A stretch of DNA of 52,032 bases from an uncultured Collinsella sp. (GCA_902490325.1 CABUDJ010000005.1:1-52032); one strand, 5' to 3'. Positions 41,002 to 49,616 are shown, counted from the stretch's first letter. Numbers and translations: made by a program. Notes: generated by a model from the sequence alone, not told the origin.

Positions 41002-41583
41002 ATGAGGGTCGTCAACGACTTTACATCGAAGACCGATGAGGGGACGCCGCGTCGCGGCTTCATGGCTTCGGGCCTGGCCCCCTTTGATGCCATGCCTCGC
41101 ATTGATTACATTTGTGCCAACGGGCTGTTTCGGCGGCACCTGGGCAACATTGCGCAGTTGGAATCGGGGCGCATCTTCTGCCGCCACGGTATTGACCATC
41201 TGCTCGATGTCGCTCGCATTATGTGGATCAAGAATCTCGAGGAACAGCTCGAATTTGACCGCGAGGTCATCTACGCCACGGCACTTCTTCACGATATCGG
41301 CAAAGATGAACAGTATGAATCGGGTATATCCCATGATGTTGCAAGCGAACGCGTCGCTGATGCGATTCTCGGCGGCATGCCCGATGATGTGGCGTTTGAG
41401 CCGGCCGATGCCGCAGCCATTAAGACGGCCATTCTGGGCCATCGAAAGCTGCGCGTGAACAGCCAACCGCTTGAGCGTCTGCTCTATGCGGCCGACAAGG
41501 CCTCGCGCGCCTGCTTCGCATGCCCCGCGCGCAATGCTTGCAACTGGAGCGATGATAAAAAGAACCTGTCGATTCGCGTGTAG
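41002..41583 (+). CDS. HD-domain phosphohydrolase in the folate operon
   Basis: A 193-aa protein with an HD metal-phosphohydrolase core (about 60-150): CRHGIDHLLDVARI, then ATALLHDIGKDEQYES, then a distal ISHDVASE. The C-terminal cysteines (ACFACPARNACNW) suggest an extra metal site. Substrate is unknown. Squeezed between folE and folB, it could remove phosphates from dihydroneopterin triphosphate, a step whose enzyme varies among bacteria; this is inference from position only. The ATG at 41002 follows folE by 1 bp; the longer frame to 40948 overlaps folE. Confidence 0.8.
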   Translation: MRVVNDFTSKTDEGTPRRGFMASGLAPFDAMPRIDYICANGLFRRHLGNIAQLESGRIFCRHGIDHLLDVARIMWIKNLEEQLEFDREVIYATALLHDIGKDEQYESGISHDVASERVADAILGGMPDDVAFEPADAAAIKTAILGHRKLRVNSQPLERLLYAADKASRACFACPARNACNWSDDKKNLSIRV

Positions 41584-41626
41584 TTAGTTTGCGCGGTCGG
41601 GGTTCTAAACGAAGGAGACGATCGCG

Positions 41627-42112
41627 ATGAGTAACAAAAAGCTGCCCGAGAATGCAACCAAGACTGAAGGCGCCGAGCTCGCCCGCCGTGGCAGGGGCGA
41701 AATATCCACCGCAACGGCGGTGCCCCACGTGAGCTATGACGATCTGCGCCATGCCGACCGTATTGTCATTGACGGGCTTGAGGTTTTTGCCAACCATGGT
41801 GTGTATCCCGAGGAGAACGCGCTGGGCCAGAAGTTCATCGTGTCCTTGGTGCTCTATGCCGACCTGCGCGCTGCGGGGGAGCACGATAACCTGGACGCCT
41901 CGATTGACTACGGCTCGGTGTGCCACGATGTCGATGGCTATCTGCGCGAGCATACGTTTAAGCTCATCGAGGCGGCAGCTGAGGGTACGGCCCAGATGCT
42001 GCTGCGCCGTTATCCCTCGCTGCTTGGTGTGCGCATCAAGCTCGATAAGCCTTGGGCGCCCGTCGGTCTTCCCCTGGCAAGCTGCGGTGTCGAGATCGAG
42101 CGCGTGCGCTAA
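41627..42112 (+). CDS. folB: Dihydroneopterin aldolase
   Basis: A 161-aa protein whose residues about 42-161 form a FolB domain cleaving dihydroneopterin to 6-hydroxymethyl-dihydropterin. Seen: DGLEVFANHGVYPEENALGQKF (catalytic and pterin-binding region), DYGSVCHDV, FKLIEAAAEGTAQ and KLDKPWAPVGLPLASCGVEI. A charged N-terminal extension of about 40 aa is unusual. ATG 41627 has GAAGGAG upstream. FolK and FolP are not in the window. Confidence 0.9.
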   Translation: MSNKKLPENATKTEGAELARRGRGEISTATAVPHVSYDDLRHADRIVIDGLEVFANHGVYPEENALGQKFIVSLVLYADLRAAGEHDNLDASIDYGSVCHDVDGYLREHTFKLIEAAAEGTAQMLLRRYPSLLGVRIKLDKPWAPVGLPLASCGVEIERVR

Positions 42113-42118
42113 CCGGTA

Positions 42119-42895
42119 CTAATATGTCTCTATGGGTGGCTGCTTGAGCCGCTGGGACAGTGCTCTATTGTTGGGGCAGTATGTGTCGAGCAGGACGTGG
42201 AACCGCTGGTTGTGGCTTGGCTCGAGCAAGTGGACGAGCTCGTGGGCGACAACCATGTCGAGGCATTCGATGGGATAGGCGGCAAGTTCGCGTGCGATGC
42301 GAATGGCGCCGGATTTGGGAGTGCATGAGCCCCAACGCGTTTTCATGCTGCGTACGGAAACGCGAGAAACGGCGACACCCATTGCGATTTCGTATGCGTG
42401 CACCATATCGCGCAGCGCCGATGTGACTTCGGACGTATAGAGCTGGTCGATGTGGGCTTGGAGCTCATCGGACGTTAGGCCGTCGAGGATTGCGTGCCGC
42501 TTGGTCTGTGGGCCTTCGTCCGATTTATCGGTACCCATAAAACTTGCGAAGGTGGCCTGTTTGGGTCGCGGTGCGGGTGATGCAAAGTTGTGATCGAGCG
42601 CATCCTGTACCGTGATGGGCTTGCCCCAAAGTGCAATGATGGACGAGGGACTGAGCGGCTCTCGCGCCGTCGCCTGACGTCGCTCACGCTGGGCAAGTCG
42701 GTTGACAATCCAGGCACTGTTGCGCTTTACAAACGCTTCGATGCGCTCGCGGCTGGCGCCGAGCGGTGCACTGGCGTGGACCTCACCACTCGATGTGACG
42801 CGTAGGTTGAAGCTCTTGACGCGCTTTTTGGTAACTACGACGGGGATGGGCGTCCCATCCGGTCGGGATACGGAAATCGTAAACTGCTGCGTCAA
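42119..42895 (-). CDS. YgjP-like (DUF45) zinc metallopeptidase
   Basis: A 258-aa protein with the DUF45/YgjP fold: RWGSCTPKSGAIRIARELAAYP, then zinc motif VAHELVHLLEPSHNQRFHVLL (HExxH plus a third His). The cellular role is unknown; these are cytoplasmic and related to the SprT/WLM peptidases. Start chosen: TTG 42895, with GAAGGA 6 bp upstream; an ATG at 42928 gives 11 more residues but sits in a hairpin arm without a ribosome site. Convergent with folB, 6 bp apart. Confidence 0.8.
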   Translation of the reverse strand: MTQQFTISVSRPDGTPIPVVVTKKRVKSFNLRVTSSGEVHASAPLGASRERIEAFVKRNSAWIVNRLAQRERRQATAREPLSPSSIIALWGKPITVQDALDHNFASPAPRPKQATFASFMGTDKSDEGPQTKRHAILDGLTSDELQAHIDQLYTSEVTSALRDMVHAYEIAMGVAVSRVSVRSMKTRWGSCTPKSGAIRIARELAAYPIECLDMVVAHELVHLLEPSHNQRFHVLLDTYCPNNRALSQRLKQPPIETY

Positions 42896-42917
42896 AAGCG
42901 GTCCTTCAGATTGCGGA

Positions 42918-42953
42918 CGGGCCGGCATGTCGACCGTTCGGCATGCCGGCCCG
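42918..42953 (-). terminator. Perfect hairpin between dipeptidase and metallopeptidase
   Basis: CGGGCCGGCATG/CATGCCGGCCCG, 12 bp perfect, 12-nt loop, 16 bp after the dipeptidase stop. No T run; a likely weak terminator or RNA end. Confidence 0.55.
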
Positions 42954-42969
42954 CTCAAGGGATGTGAAA

Positions 42970-43983
42970 TTAATAACGCTCGAAGAAGGCAAGCGCGTTG
43001 TCGCTGCAGAGCTTTTGCATCACGGTCTTGCCAAAATGCTTGGAAAGCATGTTCTGGAACTCGGGCATCTTGCTGGCATCGGAGAGGAAAGCGGGCACAG
43101 TGGCGCCGTCCCAGTCGCCGCCGAGCGCGATGACGTCCTCGCCGCCCAGGTCGAGCCAGTGCTCGATATGTGCCGCCAGCTGGTCGAAGGTGACGTCTGC
43201 GGCGGTCTTGTCGGTTGCGTCGTTGGAAAGGAACTCGCTGCAGTAGTTGAGGCCGACGATGCCACCCATGTCGCGAATGGTACGGAACTGGTCGTCGGTA
43301 AGGTTGCGTTTGGCGCCGCAAACCGCACGGGAGTTGGAGTGGCTGGCGACGAAGGGACGCGTGGCGTGGGCGACAACCTCGTCAAAGCACTCATCGTTGA
43401 GGTGGGAGACGTCAAGCACCATGCCGGCGTGCTCCATCTGCGTAAGTGCCTCGATGCCGGCGGCGGTGAGACCGGCGTGGGTATCGTGTCCGCTCGCGAG
43501 CGGCCCCTGCGCGTTCCAGCTGAGTGATGACATGAGCACGCCCAAGCTCTTGAGCACTTCGATCAGTGCGGGGTCCTCGGCAAAGAACGTGGCGTTTTCG
43601 ATGGTGTGGATGCAAGCGACCTTGCCGTCCTTGAGCGCGGGGCGAATGTCTGCCGCGCTGCGTACGTTGACCATGCGGTCGTGGTTGAGCATTGCCTGGC
43701 CGCTCATGTGCGCCATGATCTGCGCCTGGAAGCGCGCGGCGTGGGCGGTGGGAATCTCGTCGGGGACAAACGTGGCGAAGCACTGTGCCCACGGCGTGTT
43801 GCCGATCTTTGCGAGCGAGATGGCGCAGGCGTTGCCCTCGATGAGGTCGAAATCTTGCGGATGCGTTTCGTCGCCGGGGAAATAACCGTCGGTGCCGGCG
43901 GTAAAGCGCAGGTCGAGATCGAGCGTGGCCCAGCCGATGCGGTCGGCGGTGTCGCAGTGTAGGTCAAATACGGGATATGCCAT
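42970..43983 (-). CDS. Membrane-dipeptidase-family (M19) dipeptidase
   Basis: A 337-aa zinc dipeptidase of the renal dipeptidase family; no signal peptide, so cytoplasmic here. Metal ligands visible: FDLHCDT (HxD), bridging Glu in IHTIENA, His in LDVSHLND and ASHSNS, and the C-terminal GGDWDG. It would fit with hydrolysis of peptides brought in by the Opp system. ATG 43983 has GGAGG 4 bp upstream; the frame extends 10 codons further without a ribosome site. Confidence 0.9.
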   Translation of the reverse strand: MAYPVFDLHCDTADRIGWATLDLDLRFTAGTDGYFPGDETHPQDFDLIEGNACAISLAKIGNTPWAQCFATFVPDEIPTAHAARFQAQIMAHMSGQAMLNHDRMVNVRSAADIRPALKDGKVACIHTIENATFFAEDPALIEVLKSLGVLMSSLSWNAQGPLASGHDTHAGLTAAGIEALTQMEHAGMVLDVSHLNDECFDEVVAHATRPFVASHSNSRAVCGAKRNLTDDQFRTIRDMGGIVGLNYCSEFLSNDATDKTAADVTFDQLAAHIEHWLDLGGEDVIALGGDWDGATVPAFLSDASKMPEFQNMLSKHFGKTVMQKLCSDNALAFFERY

Positions 43984-44103
43984 GGTTCCTCCGGTTGCAG
44001 CGTTTCTTTGCAAACTGTCTTTGAATTGTATGACTAGGGTATAGTTAGCGCCATATGTTCACGGCGGCCCGCGTTGTGCGCCGCCCTTATCACGGAGGTT
44101 ACC

Positions 44104-44532
44104 ATGTCCAACCAGGGCAAGAAGGTCAAGACTCATTATCGCGGCACGCTCGACGACGGCACGCAGTTCGATAGCTCCTACGATCGCGGCGAGCCGCTGG
44201 AGTTCACCTGCGGCGCCGGTCAGATGATCAAGGGCTTCGACGCCGCTGTTGTCGACATGCAGGTGGGCGAGAAGAAGACCGTGCACATTCCTGCTGCCGA
44301 TGCCTACGGCGAGCACAACCCCGAGATGGTTATTACCTTCCCGGCCGAACAGGTTCCCAACATCGAGCAGATCGAGAAGGGCATGAAGCTTTTCCTGTCC
44401 ACGCCGAGCGGCATGCCCGTCCCCGCCGTGGTCATCGACGTAACGCCTGAGGCCGTGACGCTCGACGCCAACCACGAGCTGGCCGGCAAGGACCTCAACT
44501 TTGATATCGAGCTCGTTGAGGTCGAGGACTAG
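44104..44532 (+). CDS. FKBP-type peptidyl-prolyl isomerase, SlyD-like
   Basis: A 142-aa cytoplasmic cis-trans prolyl isomerase and chaperone. Seen: KVKTHYRGTLDDGTQFDSSYDRGEPLEF, GAGQMIKGFDAAVVDMQVGEKK, then an insert-in-flap domain (about 68-120: PAADAYGEHNPEMV..) as in SlyD, and return to FKBP (LAGKDLNFDIELVEVE). The His/Cys-rich nickel tail of E. coli SlyD is missing. ATG 44104 has GGAGG upstream. A UreE-like gene follows 3 bp downstream. Confidence 0.92.
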   Translation: MSNQGKKVKTHYRGTLDDGTQFDSSYDRGEPLEFTCGAGQMIKGFDAAVVDMQVGEKKTVHIPAADAYGEHNPEMVITFPAEQVPNIEQIEKGMKLFLSTPSGMPVPAVVIDVTPEAVTLDANHELAGKDLNFDIELVEVED

Positions 44533-44535
44533 GCT

Positions 44536-45114
44536 ATGCCTGCGAATCTGGTTTCGACAGCGTGCCTCGGAAATCTCAACGACCCGTCCTATGAGCTTTT
44601 GCTTCGCCGGGAGCTGGGCGGTATCTTTGAGGTCGATGAGCTACTGCTCGATTGGGACCAGGCTGATGTATGCGCGTTTGTGGGCGTGGCGGAGCTGGGG
44701 CGCACGGTCGATGTTCGGCTGGATGCTGCCGACGGCGGTCGTCTTGCCGATGGCGACGTGCTCGCCATTGACCGTTCGGGCGTGGTGCCCGTGGCGGTTG
44801 TCGTGCGTCTGCGCAGTGCCGAGGTTTATTTGGTCGAAGTCGACCGCATGGATCCGATTGCGCTCGCGCATGCGTGCTGGGAGATCGGCAACATGCATGC
44901 GCCGCTCTTCCGGGGCGACTCGGACGACCATACCGTGCGCATGTATACGCCGGTGCAGCCTGTTTTGGGCCGCATGCTCCGGGGTGTCGAGGGTGTTCGG
45001 CTCACGGTGGTTACCCGTGAACTCGATGCGGACCGGCGCTTTGCGTCGAGTGCGGCGGAGGTCGTCGTGAGCATGGCTCCCGACTTTACCATCGTAAAAA
45101 AGACGCGCGGCTAA
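44536..45114 (+). CDS. UreE-like urease accessory (nickel chaperone) protein
   Basis: A 192-aa protein resembling UreE: an N-terminal beta domain (about 1-90, GGRLADGDVLAIDRSG..AVVVRL) and a ferredoxin-like C-terminal domain with AHACWEIGNMHAPLF, which contains the UreE motif GN-x-H and metal-binding His. No urease structural or other accessory genes are in the window, and no His-rich tail is present. Directly coupled to a SlyD-like gene (3-bp gap); SlyD also acts in nickel delivery in E. coli. Nickel handling for another enzyme is plausible but unproven. Confidence 0.75.
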   Translation: MPANLVSTACLGNLNDPSYELLLRRELGGIFEVDELLLDWDQADVCAFVGVAELGRTVDVRLDAADGGRLADGDVLAIDRSGVVPVAVVVRLRSAEVYLVEVDRMDPIALAHACWEIGNMHAPLFRGDSDDHTVRMYTPVQPVLGRMLRGVEGVRLTVVTRELDADRRFASSAAEVVVSMAPDFTIVKKTRG

Positions 45115-45196
45115 GCGCGCATATGCGCAAGACGGGCTTTGAGGGATTGCCATTCAAGGTTCGTCTTGCTGTTGATAGGAGGCTTTGGGGAAGCGT

Positions 45197-45994
45197 ATGG
45201 GTCTTGAGGGAATCAAGCTGATTGCATGCGATTTGGATGGCACGTTGCTGCATCCGGGGGAGCGCGAGCCGCGCCCTGAGGCCTTTGAGCTTATCGATGA
45301 GCTGCATCGTCGCGGTATCGTGTTTATGCCGGCGAGTGGTCGTCAATATGCGAGCTTGCGCTACCTGTTTACCCCGGTTGCCGATGAGCTCGCCTATGTA
45401 TGCGAAAACGGAGCTCTGGTCATGAGCGAGGGGCGTGCCGTTGTCAAGCGTTCCATGGAGCGTGGCCTTGCTATGGATATCGCGAATGCCGTGGTTGCGT
45501 ATCCCCATGCCGACGTGACCCTTTCGTGTGAGGGGCACCTCTACACCATGAGCGGCAACGATGCGTTCGTCGACCATTTGCGCTATGAGGTCCACTGCGA
45601 TGTGGCGGTGGTCGACCGTCCCGAGGACATCGACGAGGACGTCATTAAGATTGCCTTCCAGACGCCCGAGGTTGATCAGCCGGCGGCGCTGGAGCATTTT
45701 GAGCGCCTCTTTAGCGACCGTGTCGACGTGATGACGTCGGGAACCGAATGGACGGACTTTATCGGTTTCGGTTCGGGCAAGGGCTCCGCGCTTGCCGATT
45801 ACGGTCGTGCCCTGGGTATTTCGCCCGATGAGATGATGGCGTTTGGCGACAATGAGAACGATCGCGACATGCTCAACGTCGTGGGCCATCCCTATCTGAT
45901 GGAGAGCTGTAACCCCTCTATGCGTGGCATCAACGACCGCGTCCGCTACGTGCGCACGGTCGAAGAAGAGCTGCGTCGTCTACTTGCTGAGTAG
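45197..45994 (+). CDS. HAD-superfamily phosphatase, Cof type
   Basis: A 265-aa HAD IIB hydrolase. Motif I ACDLDGTLLHPG, motif II PASGRQ, motif III Lys region, motif IV GDNENDRDML; the cap domain lies between about 85 and 190. Such enzymes dephosphorylate sugar phosphates, phosphorylated vitamins or flavin nucleotides; the substrate cannot be predicted. ATG 45197 with GGGGAAG upstream; TTG 45185 is less likely. Its stop codon lies in a long palindrome shared with the convergent Fur gene. Confidence 0.88.
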   Translation: MGLEGIKLIACDLDGTLLHPGEREPRPEAFELIDELHRRGIVFMPASGRQYASLRYLFTPVADELAYVCENGALVMSEGRAVVKRSMERGLAMDIANAVVAYPHADVTLSCEGHLYTMSGNDAFVDHLRYEVHCDVAVVDRPEDIDEDVIKIAFQTPEVDQPAALEHFERLFSDRVDVMTSGTEWTDFIGFGSGKGSALADYGRALGISPDEMMAFGDNENDRDMLNVVGHPYLMESCNPSMRGINDRVRYVRTVEEELRRLLAE

Positions 45995-46074
45995 ACATTT
46001 GGGACATGTCTAGAAATCTACTTTTTGCTGCAAAGTGCGGAAAGGTGGATTTTAAGGCATGTTCCAAACATCTA
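45992..46074. repeat. Long imperfect palindrome between convergent genes
   Basis: An 83-bp palindrome in which the left half (from TAGACATTTGGGACATG) mirrors the right half (from TAGATGTTTGGAACATG on the other strand). Most differences are transitions that keep G-U pairing on one strand. It starts at the HAD stop and ends at the Fur-family stop, so it probably terminates both genes. It lacks the loop motif of palindromes A-D. Confidence 0.65.
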
Positions 46075-46452
46075 CCGGCAGTCGGGGCAGAGACCCTCGA
46101 AGATGGTGTAGTGCGACGTGACGTGCCAGCCGATTTGCTCGGACGCTTTGGCGTCGAGCTGGGCATCGAAGGGGAGCGGTACGTCGATGACGCGGCTGCA
46201 TGAGGTGCAGATGATATGCGCATGCGGCTCGATCGTGCGATCGAAGCGGCTGCCGCCCGGCGTCTTGATGGAGAGAATCTCGCCGGCATCTGCCAAGAGA
46301 TTGAGGTTGCGGTAGACCGTGCCGCGGCTGATCTTGTCATCCTGTTCGCGCACGGCGTTGTAGATTTCGTCGGCGGTGGGATGGTTATAGCTTTGGCGCA
46401 CGGCGTCAAGAACCAGCTTTCGCTGCTTGGTATTCCTTCTTTGCACCGCCAT
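46072..46452 (-). CDS. Fur-family repressor, PerR-like
   Basis: A 126-aa metal-dependent repressor. N-terminal winged helix (about 10-75, TADEIYNAVREQDDKISRGTVYRNLNLLADAGEI); metal region PHAHIICTSCSRVIDVPLP with CxxC and C-terminal CPDC forming the structural Zn site. The pattern fits PerR or Fur; the residue set does not decide. It lies downstream of and 61 bp from the acylphosphatase gene. ATG 46452 has AAAGAGG upstream. Confidence 0.85.
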   Translation of the reverse strand: MAVQRRNTKQRKLVLDAVRQSYNHPTADEIYNAVREQDDKISRGTVYRNLNLLADAGEILSIKTPGGSRFDRTIEPHAHIICTSCSRVIDVPLPFDAQLDAKASEQIGWHVTSHYTIFEGLCPDCR

Positions 46453-46513
46453 GCGCCTCGCCTCTTTTCTATCAACGGTCGTAGGTAAATGATACCGTAT
46501 TTAGCACACAATA

Positions 46514-46924
46514 CTAATAACGAGGCGTGAAACCGTCTTCATTGGTAAGTGGGGCTCGGGCCTGGGCGTCTACGAGGCGAAAACGCGTTCCCATGCGCTC
46601 GTAGGAGGCATGAAGCGCCTCGAGATGAGATAGGATATTTGCCGGAGCTCCCTGTATCTCCATCTCGACTGAGCCGTCTTCCATGTTACGCACCCAGCCG
46701 GTGAGCGCGCGTGCCTGCGCGAGGTTGGTGTTGGTAAAGCGAAAGCCAACGCCCTGGACTTGCCCCGCCCAGCGCAGGAAATAGCGCAGGGGAGTGTCTT
46801 GAGTGGCCCCGTCGCTTGCGAGCACAGTAAGCCTGCGGCGCAGCTTGAGCTCGACGTTTGATGGTTTTTGAGGCTCTCGGCTGCCGCCGGTGACGCTGGA
46901 GAAGAACGTATCGAAGAGGCCCAT
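46514..46924 (-). CDS. Acylphosphatase domain protein
   Basis: A 136-aa protein; residues about 45-130 match acylphosphatases, which hydrolyse acyl phosphates. Catalytic Arg in VQGVGFRFTN and Asn in GWVRNMEDGSVEMEIQG are present. The N-terminal 45 residues (MGLFDTFFSSVTGG..) are an extra amphipathic and charged stretch. ATG 46924 lies 2 bp after the stop of the oxidoreductase gene, so the two are co-transcribed. Confidence 0.87.
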   Translation of the reverse strand: MGLFDTFFSSVTGGSREPQKPSNVELKLRRRLTVLASDGATQDTPLRYFLRWAGQVQGVGFRFTNTNLAQARALTGWVRNMEDGSVEMEIQGAPANILSHLEALHASYERMGTRFRLVDAQARAPLTNEDGFTPRY

Positions 46925-46926
46925 AG

Positions 46927-48033
46927 CTATGCCTGCTTGCCTGCGTCGGCCGGGAAGGTTATGCCGGCCTGCTGGCGCACGGCATCCATGATGCGCAGTG
47001 AGACGAGTGTGACATCGCGGTAGTGGCCAAGCTCGTGGCGTCCTGCCGGGGTCTCCCAAATCTCTTCCTTAACGTTATCGATGCCGCCGATGGCGGTGAT
47101 AAAGTCTGTGAGTTCGTATTCCATAGTGTTGCTCGATTTGGGCAGGTCGAGCACGCGGCCGTTGTCGTCCTGTTCGCGCGGTGCCTCGGTCGCCGAGCCG
47201 CGTACGACATCGCCGCGATAGTCGATGCGGACGTTGCGGGGCGTGGACAGATGGTCGATCTGGATAGTGCCACGCTCGCCTTCGATCTGCGAGGGCAGCA
47301 GGTCATTCGTAATTTTGGAGTGCGCGAGCTCGACGGAGATGCGGCCTCCGCCATAGCTGGCGAGTATGGAACCGCAGCCGTCGATGGGGCCGTGCGTGAG
47401 CTGTCGCGTGGTGGGGTCGAGTAGCGTAGTCATGCTGGTGAGGCCGGAGGGCATGCCGAAAATCTCGACCATGGGCTCGACGGCGTAGACGCCAATGTCC
47501 ATGAGGGAACCCGATGCCATATTGCAGTCGAAGATATTGGTGGCGCGTCCCGCGAGAATCTCGTTGTAGCGCGAGGAATACTTGCCAAAGCGCAATGAGG
47601 CGCGGCGGATGGGGGCGATCTCGCCCAGGGCGTCCTCGATGGCGTGGAAGGCGGGATCGTGGAGGGGGCGCATGGCCTCGAGGGCTACGACGCCCGCCGC
47701 CTCGGCTGCGCGAAAGACCTCGAACGCCTGTGCCTCGGTGGCGCAGAAGGGCTTCTCGACGATGACGTGCTTGCCACCGGCGATGCCGGCAAGGGCCTGC
47801 TCGTAGTGAAGCGCGTTAGGGCTGCCGATGTAGACGGCGTCGACGTCGTCGGCGGACGCAAGCTCGTCAAGTGCGGTGAAGTTACGCTCGCCACCGTGCT
47901 TAGCGGTGAAGGCGGCGCCGCGATCTGCATCGCGCGAGAGCGTGCCCACGAACGCGGCTTGGTCGTTGGCGTTGACGACCTGGATAAAGTCGTCGGTAAT
48001 CATGGATGTGCCGATGGTCGCTATACGCAGCAT
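46927..48033 (-). CDS. Gfo/Idh/MocA-family oxidoreductase
   Basis: A 368-aa NAD(P)-dependent oxidoreductase. N-terminal Rossmann domain (RIATIGTSMITDDFI, YIGSPNALHYEQA, HVIVEKPF with the EKP Lys) and a C-terminal substrate domain (about 130-330). The family acts on sugars and inositols; the substrate here is unknown. ATG 48033 has GAGGGGG upstream. Confidence 0.9.
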   Translation of the reverse strand: MLRIATIGTSMITDDFIQVVNANDQAAFVGTLSRDADRGAAFTAKHGGERNFTALDELASADDVDAVYIGSPNALHYEQALAGIAGGKHVIVEKPFCATEAQAFEVFRAAEAAGVVALEAMRPLHDPAFHAIEDALGEIAPIRRASLRFGKYSSRYNEILAGRATNIFDCNMASGSLMDIGVYAVEPMVEIFGMPSGLTSMTTLLDPTTRQLTHGPIDGCGSILASYGGGRISVELAHSKITNDLLPSQIEGERGTIQIDHLSTPRNVRIDYRGDVVRGSATEAPREQDDNGRVLDLPKSSNTMEYELTDFITAIGGIDNVKEEIWETPAGRHELGHYRDVTLVSLRIMDAVRQQAGITFPADAGKQA

Positions 48034-48108
48034 GTATCCCCCTCGTGCCGTTCGGTTTACAGGATGAGTGTAGCGCGAGGGGGCAGGAAATAGCGTGCGA
48101 AAACGCCG

Positions 48109-48594
48109 TTACAGGTCGCTCTCGTTAAAGCCGGTGTCGATATCGAGGTTGCTGCCGTCGGCCGCCGTGGTGGCGAGCTCGTCGCAGCGCTCGTTGAGCT
48201 CATGGCCGGCGTGGCCCTTAACCCAGATGAACTCCACTTTGTGCTTGCTCTTTGCGGTGAGCAGGCGCTCCCACAGGTCGCGGTTCTTGACGGGCTGCTT
48301 GTTGGCGGTCTTCCAGCCGCGTTTTTTCCATCCGTCAATCCAGTGCTTGTTGAAGGCGTTGACGACGTACTGCGAATCGGAATGGACCTCGACGTCGCAG
48401 GGGCGGTTGAGCGCCTCGAGCGCTACGATGACCGCCATGAGCTCCATGCGGTTGTTGGTGGTCTTGGCGTAGCCGCGCGAAAGCTCGGAGGTGAAGGTCT
48501 TGCCGGCAGGGTTGGTGTATTTGAGCACGGCGCCGTAGCCGCCGCGTCCCGGATTTGATCGGGCCGAGCCGTCGGTATAGATGATGACCTTCAC
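48109..48594 (-). CDS. rnhA: Ribonuclease HI
   Basis: A 161-aa enzyme that cuts RNA in RNA-DNA hybrids. The active-site DEDD set is visible: IIYTDGSARSNPG, NRMELMAV, VHSDSQYVVN, NERCDELA; the basic handle WKKRGWKTANKQPVKN is present. The start is GTG 48594 (AAAGGA 5 bp upstream); the overlapping ATG is out of frame and followed by a stop. Confidence 0.95.
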   Translation of the reverse strand: MKVIIYTDGSARSNPGRGGYGAVLKYTNPAGKTFTSELSRGYAKTTNNRMELMAVIVALEALNRPCDVEVHSDSQYVVNAFNKHWIDGWKKRGWKTANKQPVKNRDLWERLLTAKSKHKVEFIWVKGHAGHELNERCDELATTAADGSNLDIDTGFNESDL

Positions 48595-48693
48595 ATGGTT
48601 CCTTTCGTTGGGTATGTTTCGTGCGAGTGACCATTGTAGCGCCATGCCCGCCGGGGGCTAGCAATCTGCGATTTCTACCCCGTCTTCCGACAG

Positions 48694-49596
48694 TTAGTTG
48701 GCATGGATGATGCGGTTGAGCTCATCGAGGTATTGATGCAAGAGGGGAGAGGGCTTGCGCTCGTCGTGCATGATATAGCCTACGTGCATCGTTGGGGCGT
48801 CTGCTAACGGGATCGATGCCATACCCCATTGCATTTCATTGGAGAGGACGCCGGTCGACAGGGTGTAACCGTTCGACGTGATAAGTAAGTTGGTAAGTGT
48901 TCCGCGGTCCGAGATTCGTATGTTGCGGTCGCAAGGGATATAGCTAAAAGGTTCCTCGGCGTAATAGAAGGAGTTTGAGGTTCCCTGCTCAAAGCTGTAG
49001 CGCGTATAGGGCGTGAGGTCGGCAAGGGACAGCTGAGGGCGGCGTGCGAGCGGGTGGCGCTCGCTAACGAAGACGTGGACCGTCGCGTCGAATAGGGGAT
49101 GGAAGCTTGCACGGGCATCGGCGAAGGCCTTCTGCAGAACGCGGGCGTTAAAGTCATCCAGATACAGAATGCCGATATCGCTGCGAAACGCACGGACGTC
49201 ATCGATGATCTGCGATGTGGTGGTCTCGCGCATGATGAACTCGAACTTGCTGTCGCGGCAGCGCTCGACCACGTTGACAAAGGCCTCGACCGAAAAGGCG
49301 TAGTGCTGGGCTGAAATGGCGAGGCGGGCCTGAGGTGTACCGCCGTCCTCGTAGCGGGCCTCGAGCATGTCGGCCTGCTCTACGACCTGGCGCGCATAGC
49401 CCAAAAGCTCGGTGCCGTCGTTGGTGAGTGCAACACCGCGGCTAGAGCGCGTAAAAATTTCGATATGAAGTTCCTGCTCCAGGCTTTTTACGGCGTTTGA
49501 GATGTTGGACTGTGCGGTATAGAGGCGCTGCGCTGCGGCGTTAATTGAGCCGGATTCTGCCACGGCGATAAGAAAGCGAAGCTGCTGGAGGGTCAT
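48694..49596 (-). CDS. LysR-family regulator, probable regulator of the adjacent metY-like gene
   Basis: A 300-aa regulator: N-terminal winged HTH (LRFLIAVAESGSINAAAQRLYTAQSNISNAVKSLEQEL) and a type 2 periplasmic-binding-like sensor domain (about 90-295). It is divergent from the O-acetylhomoserine sulfhydrylase gene, and a perfect dyad lies between them at the classical LysR position. CysB/Cbl-like sensing of a sulfur metabolite such as O-acetylserine is a reasonable guess. ATG 49596 with AAAGGA at about 10 bp. Confidence 0.88.
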   Translation of the reverse strand: MTLQQLRFLIAVAESGSINAAAQRLYTAQSNISNAVKSLEQELHIEIFTRSSRGVALTNDGTELLGYARQVVEQADMLEARYEDGGTPQARLAISAQHYAFSVEAFVNVVERCRDSKFEFIMRETTTSQIIDDVRAFRSDIGILYLDDFNARVLQKAFADARASFHPLFDATVHVFVSERHPLARRPQLSLADLTPYTRYSFEQGTSNSFYYAEEPFSYIPCDRNIRISDRGTLTNLLITSNGYTLSTGVLSNEMQWGMASIPLADAPTMHVGYIMHDERKPSPLLHQYLDELNRIIHAN

Positions 49597-49616
49597 CGGC
49601 GCCCGTCCTTTCGATA

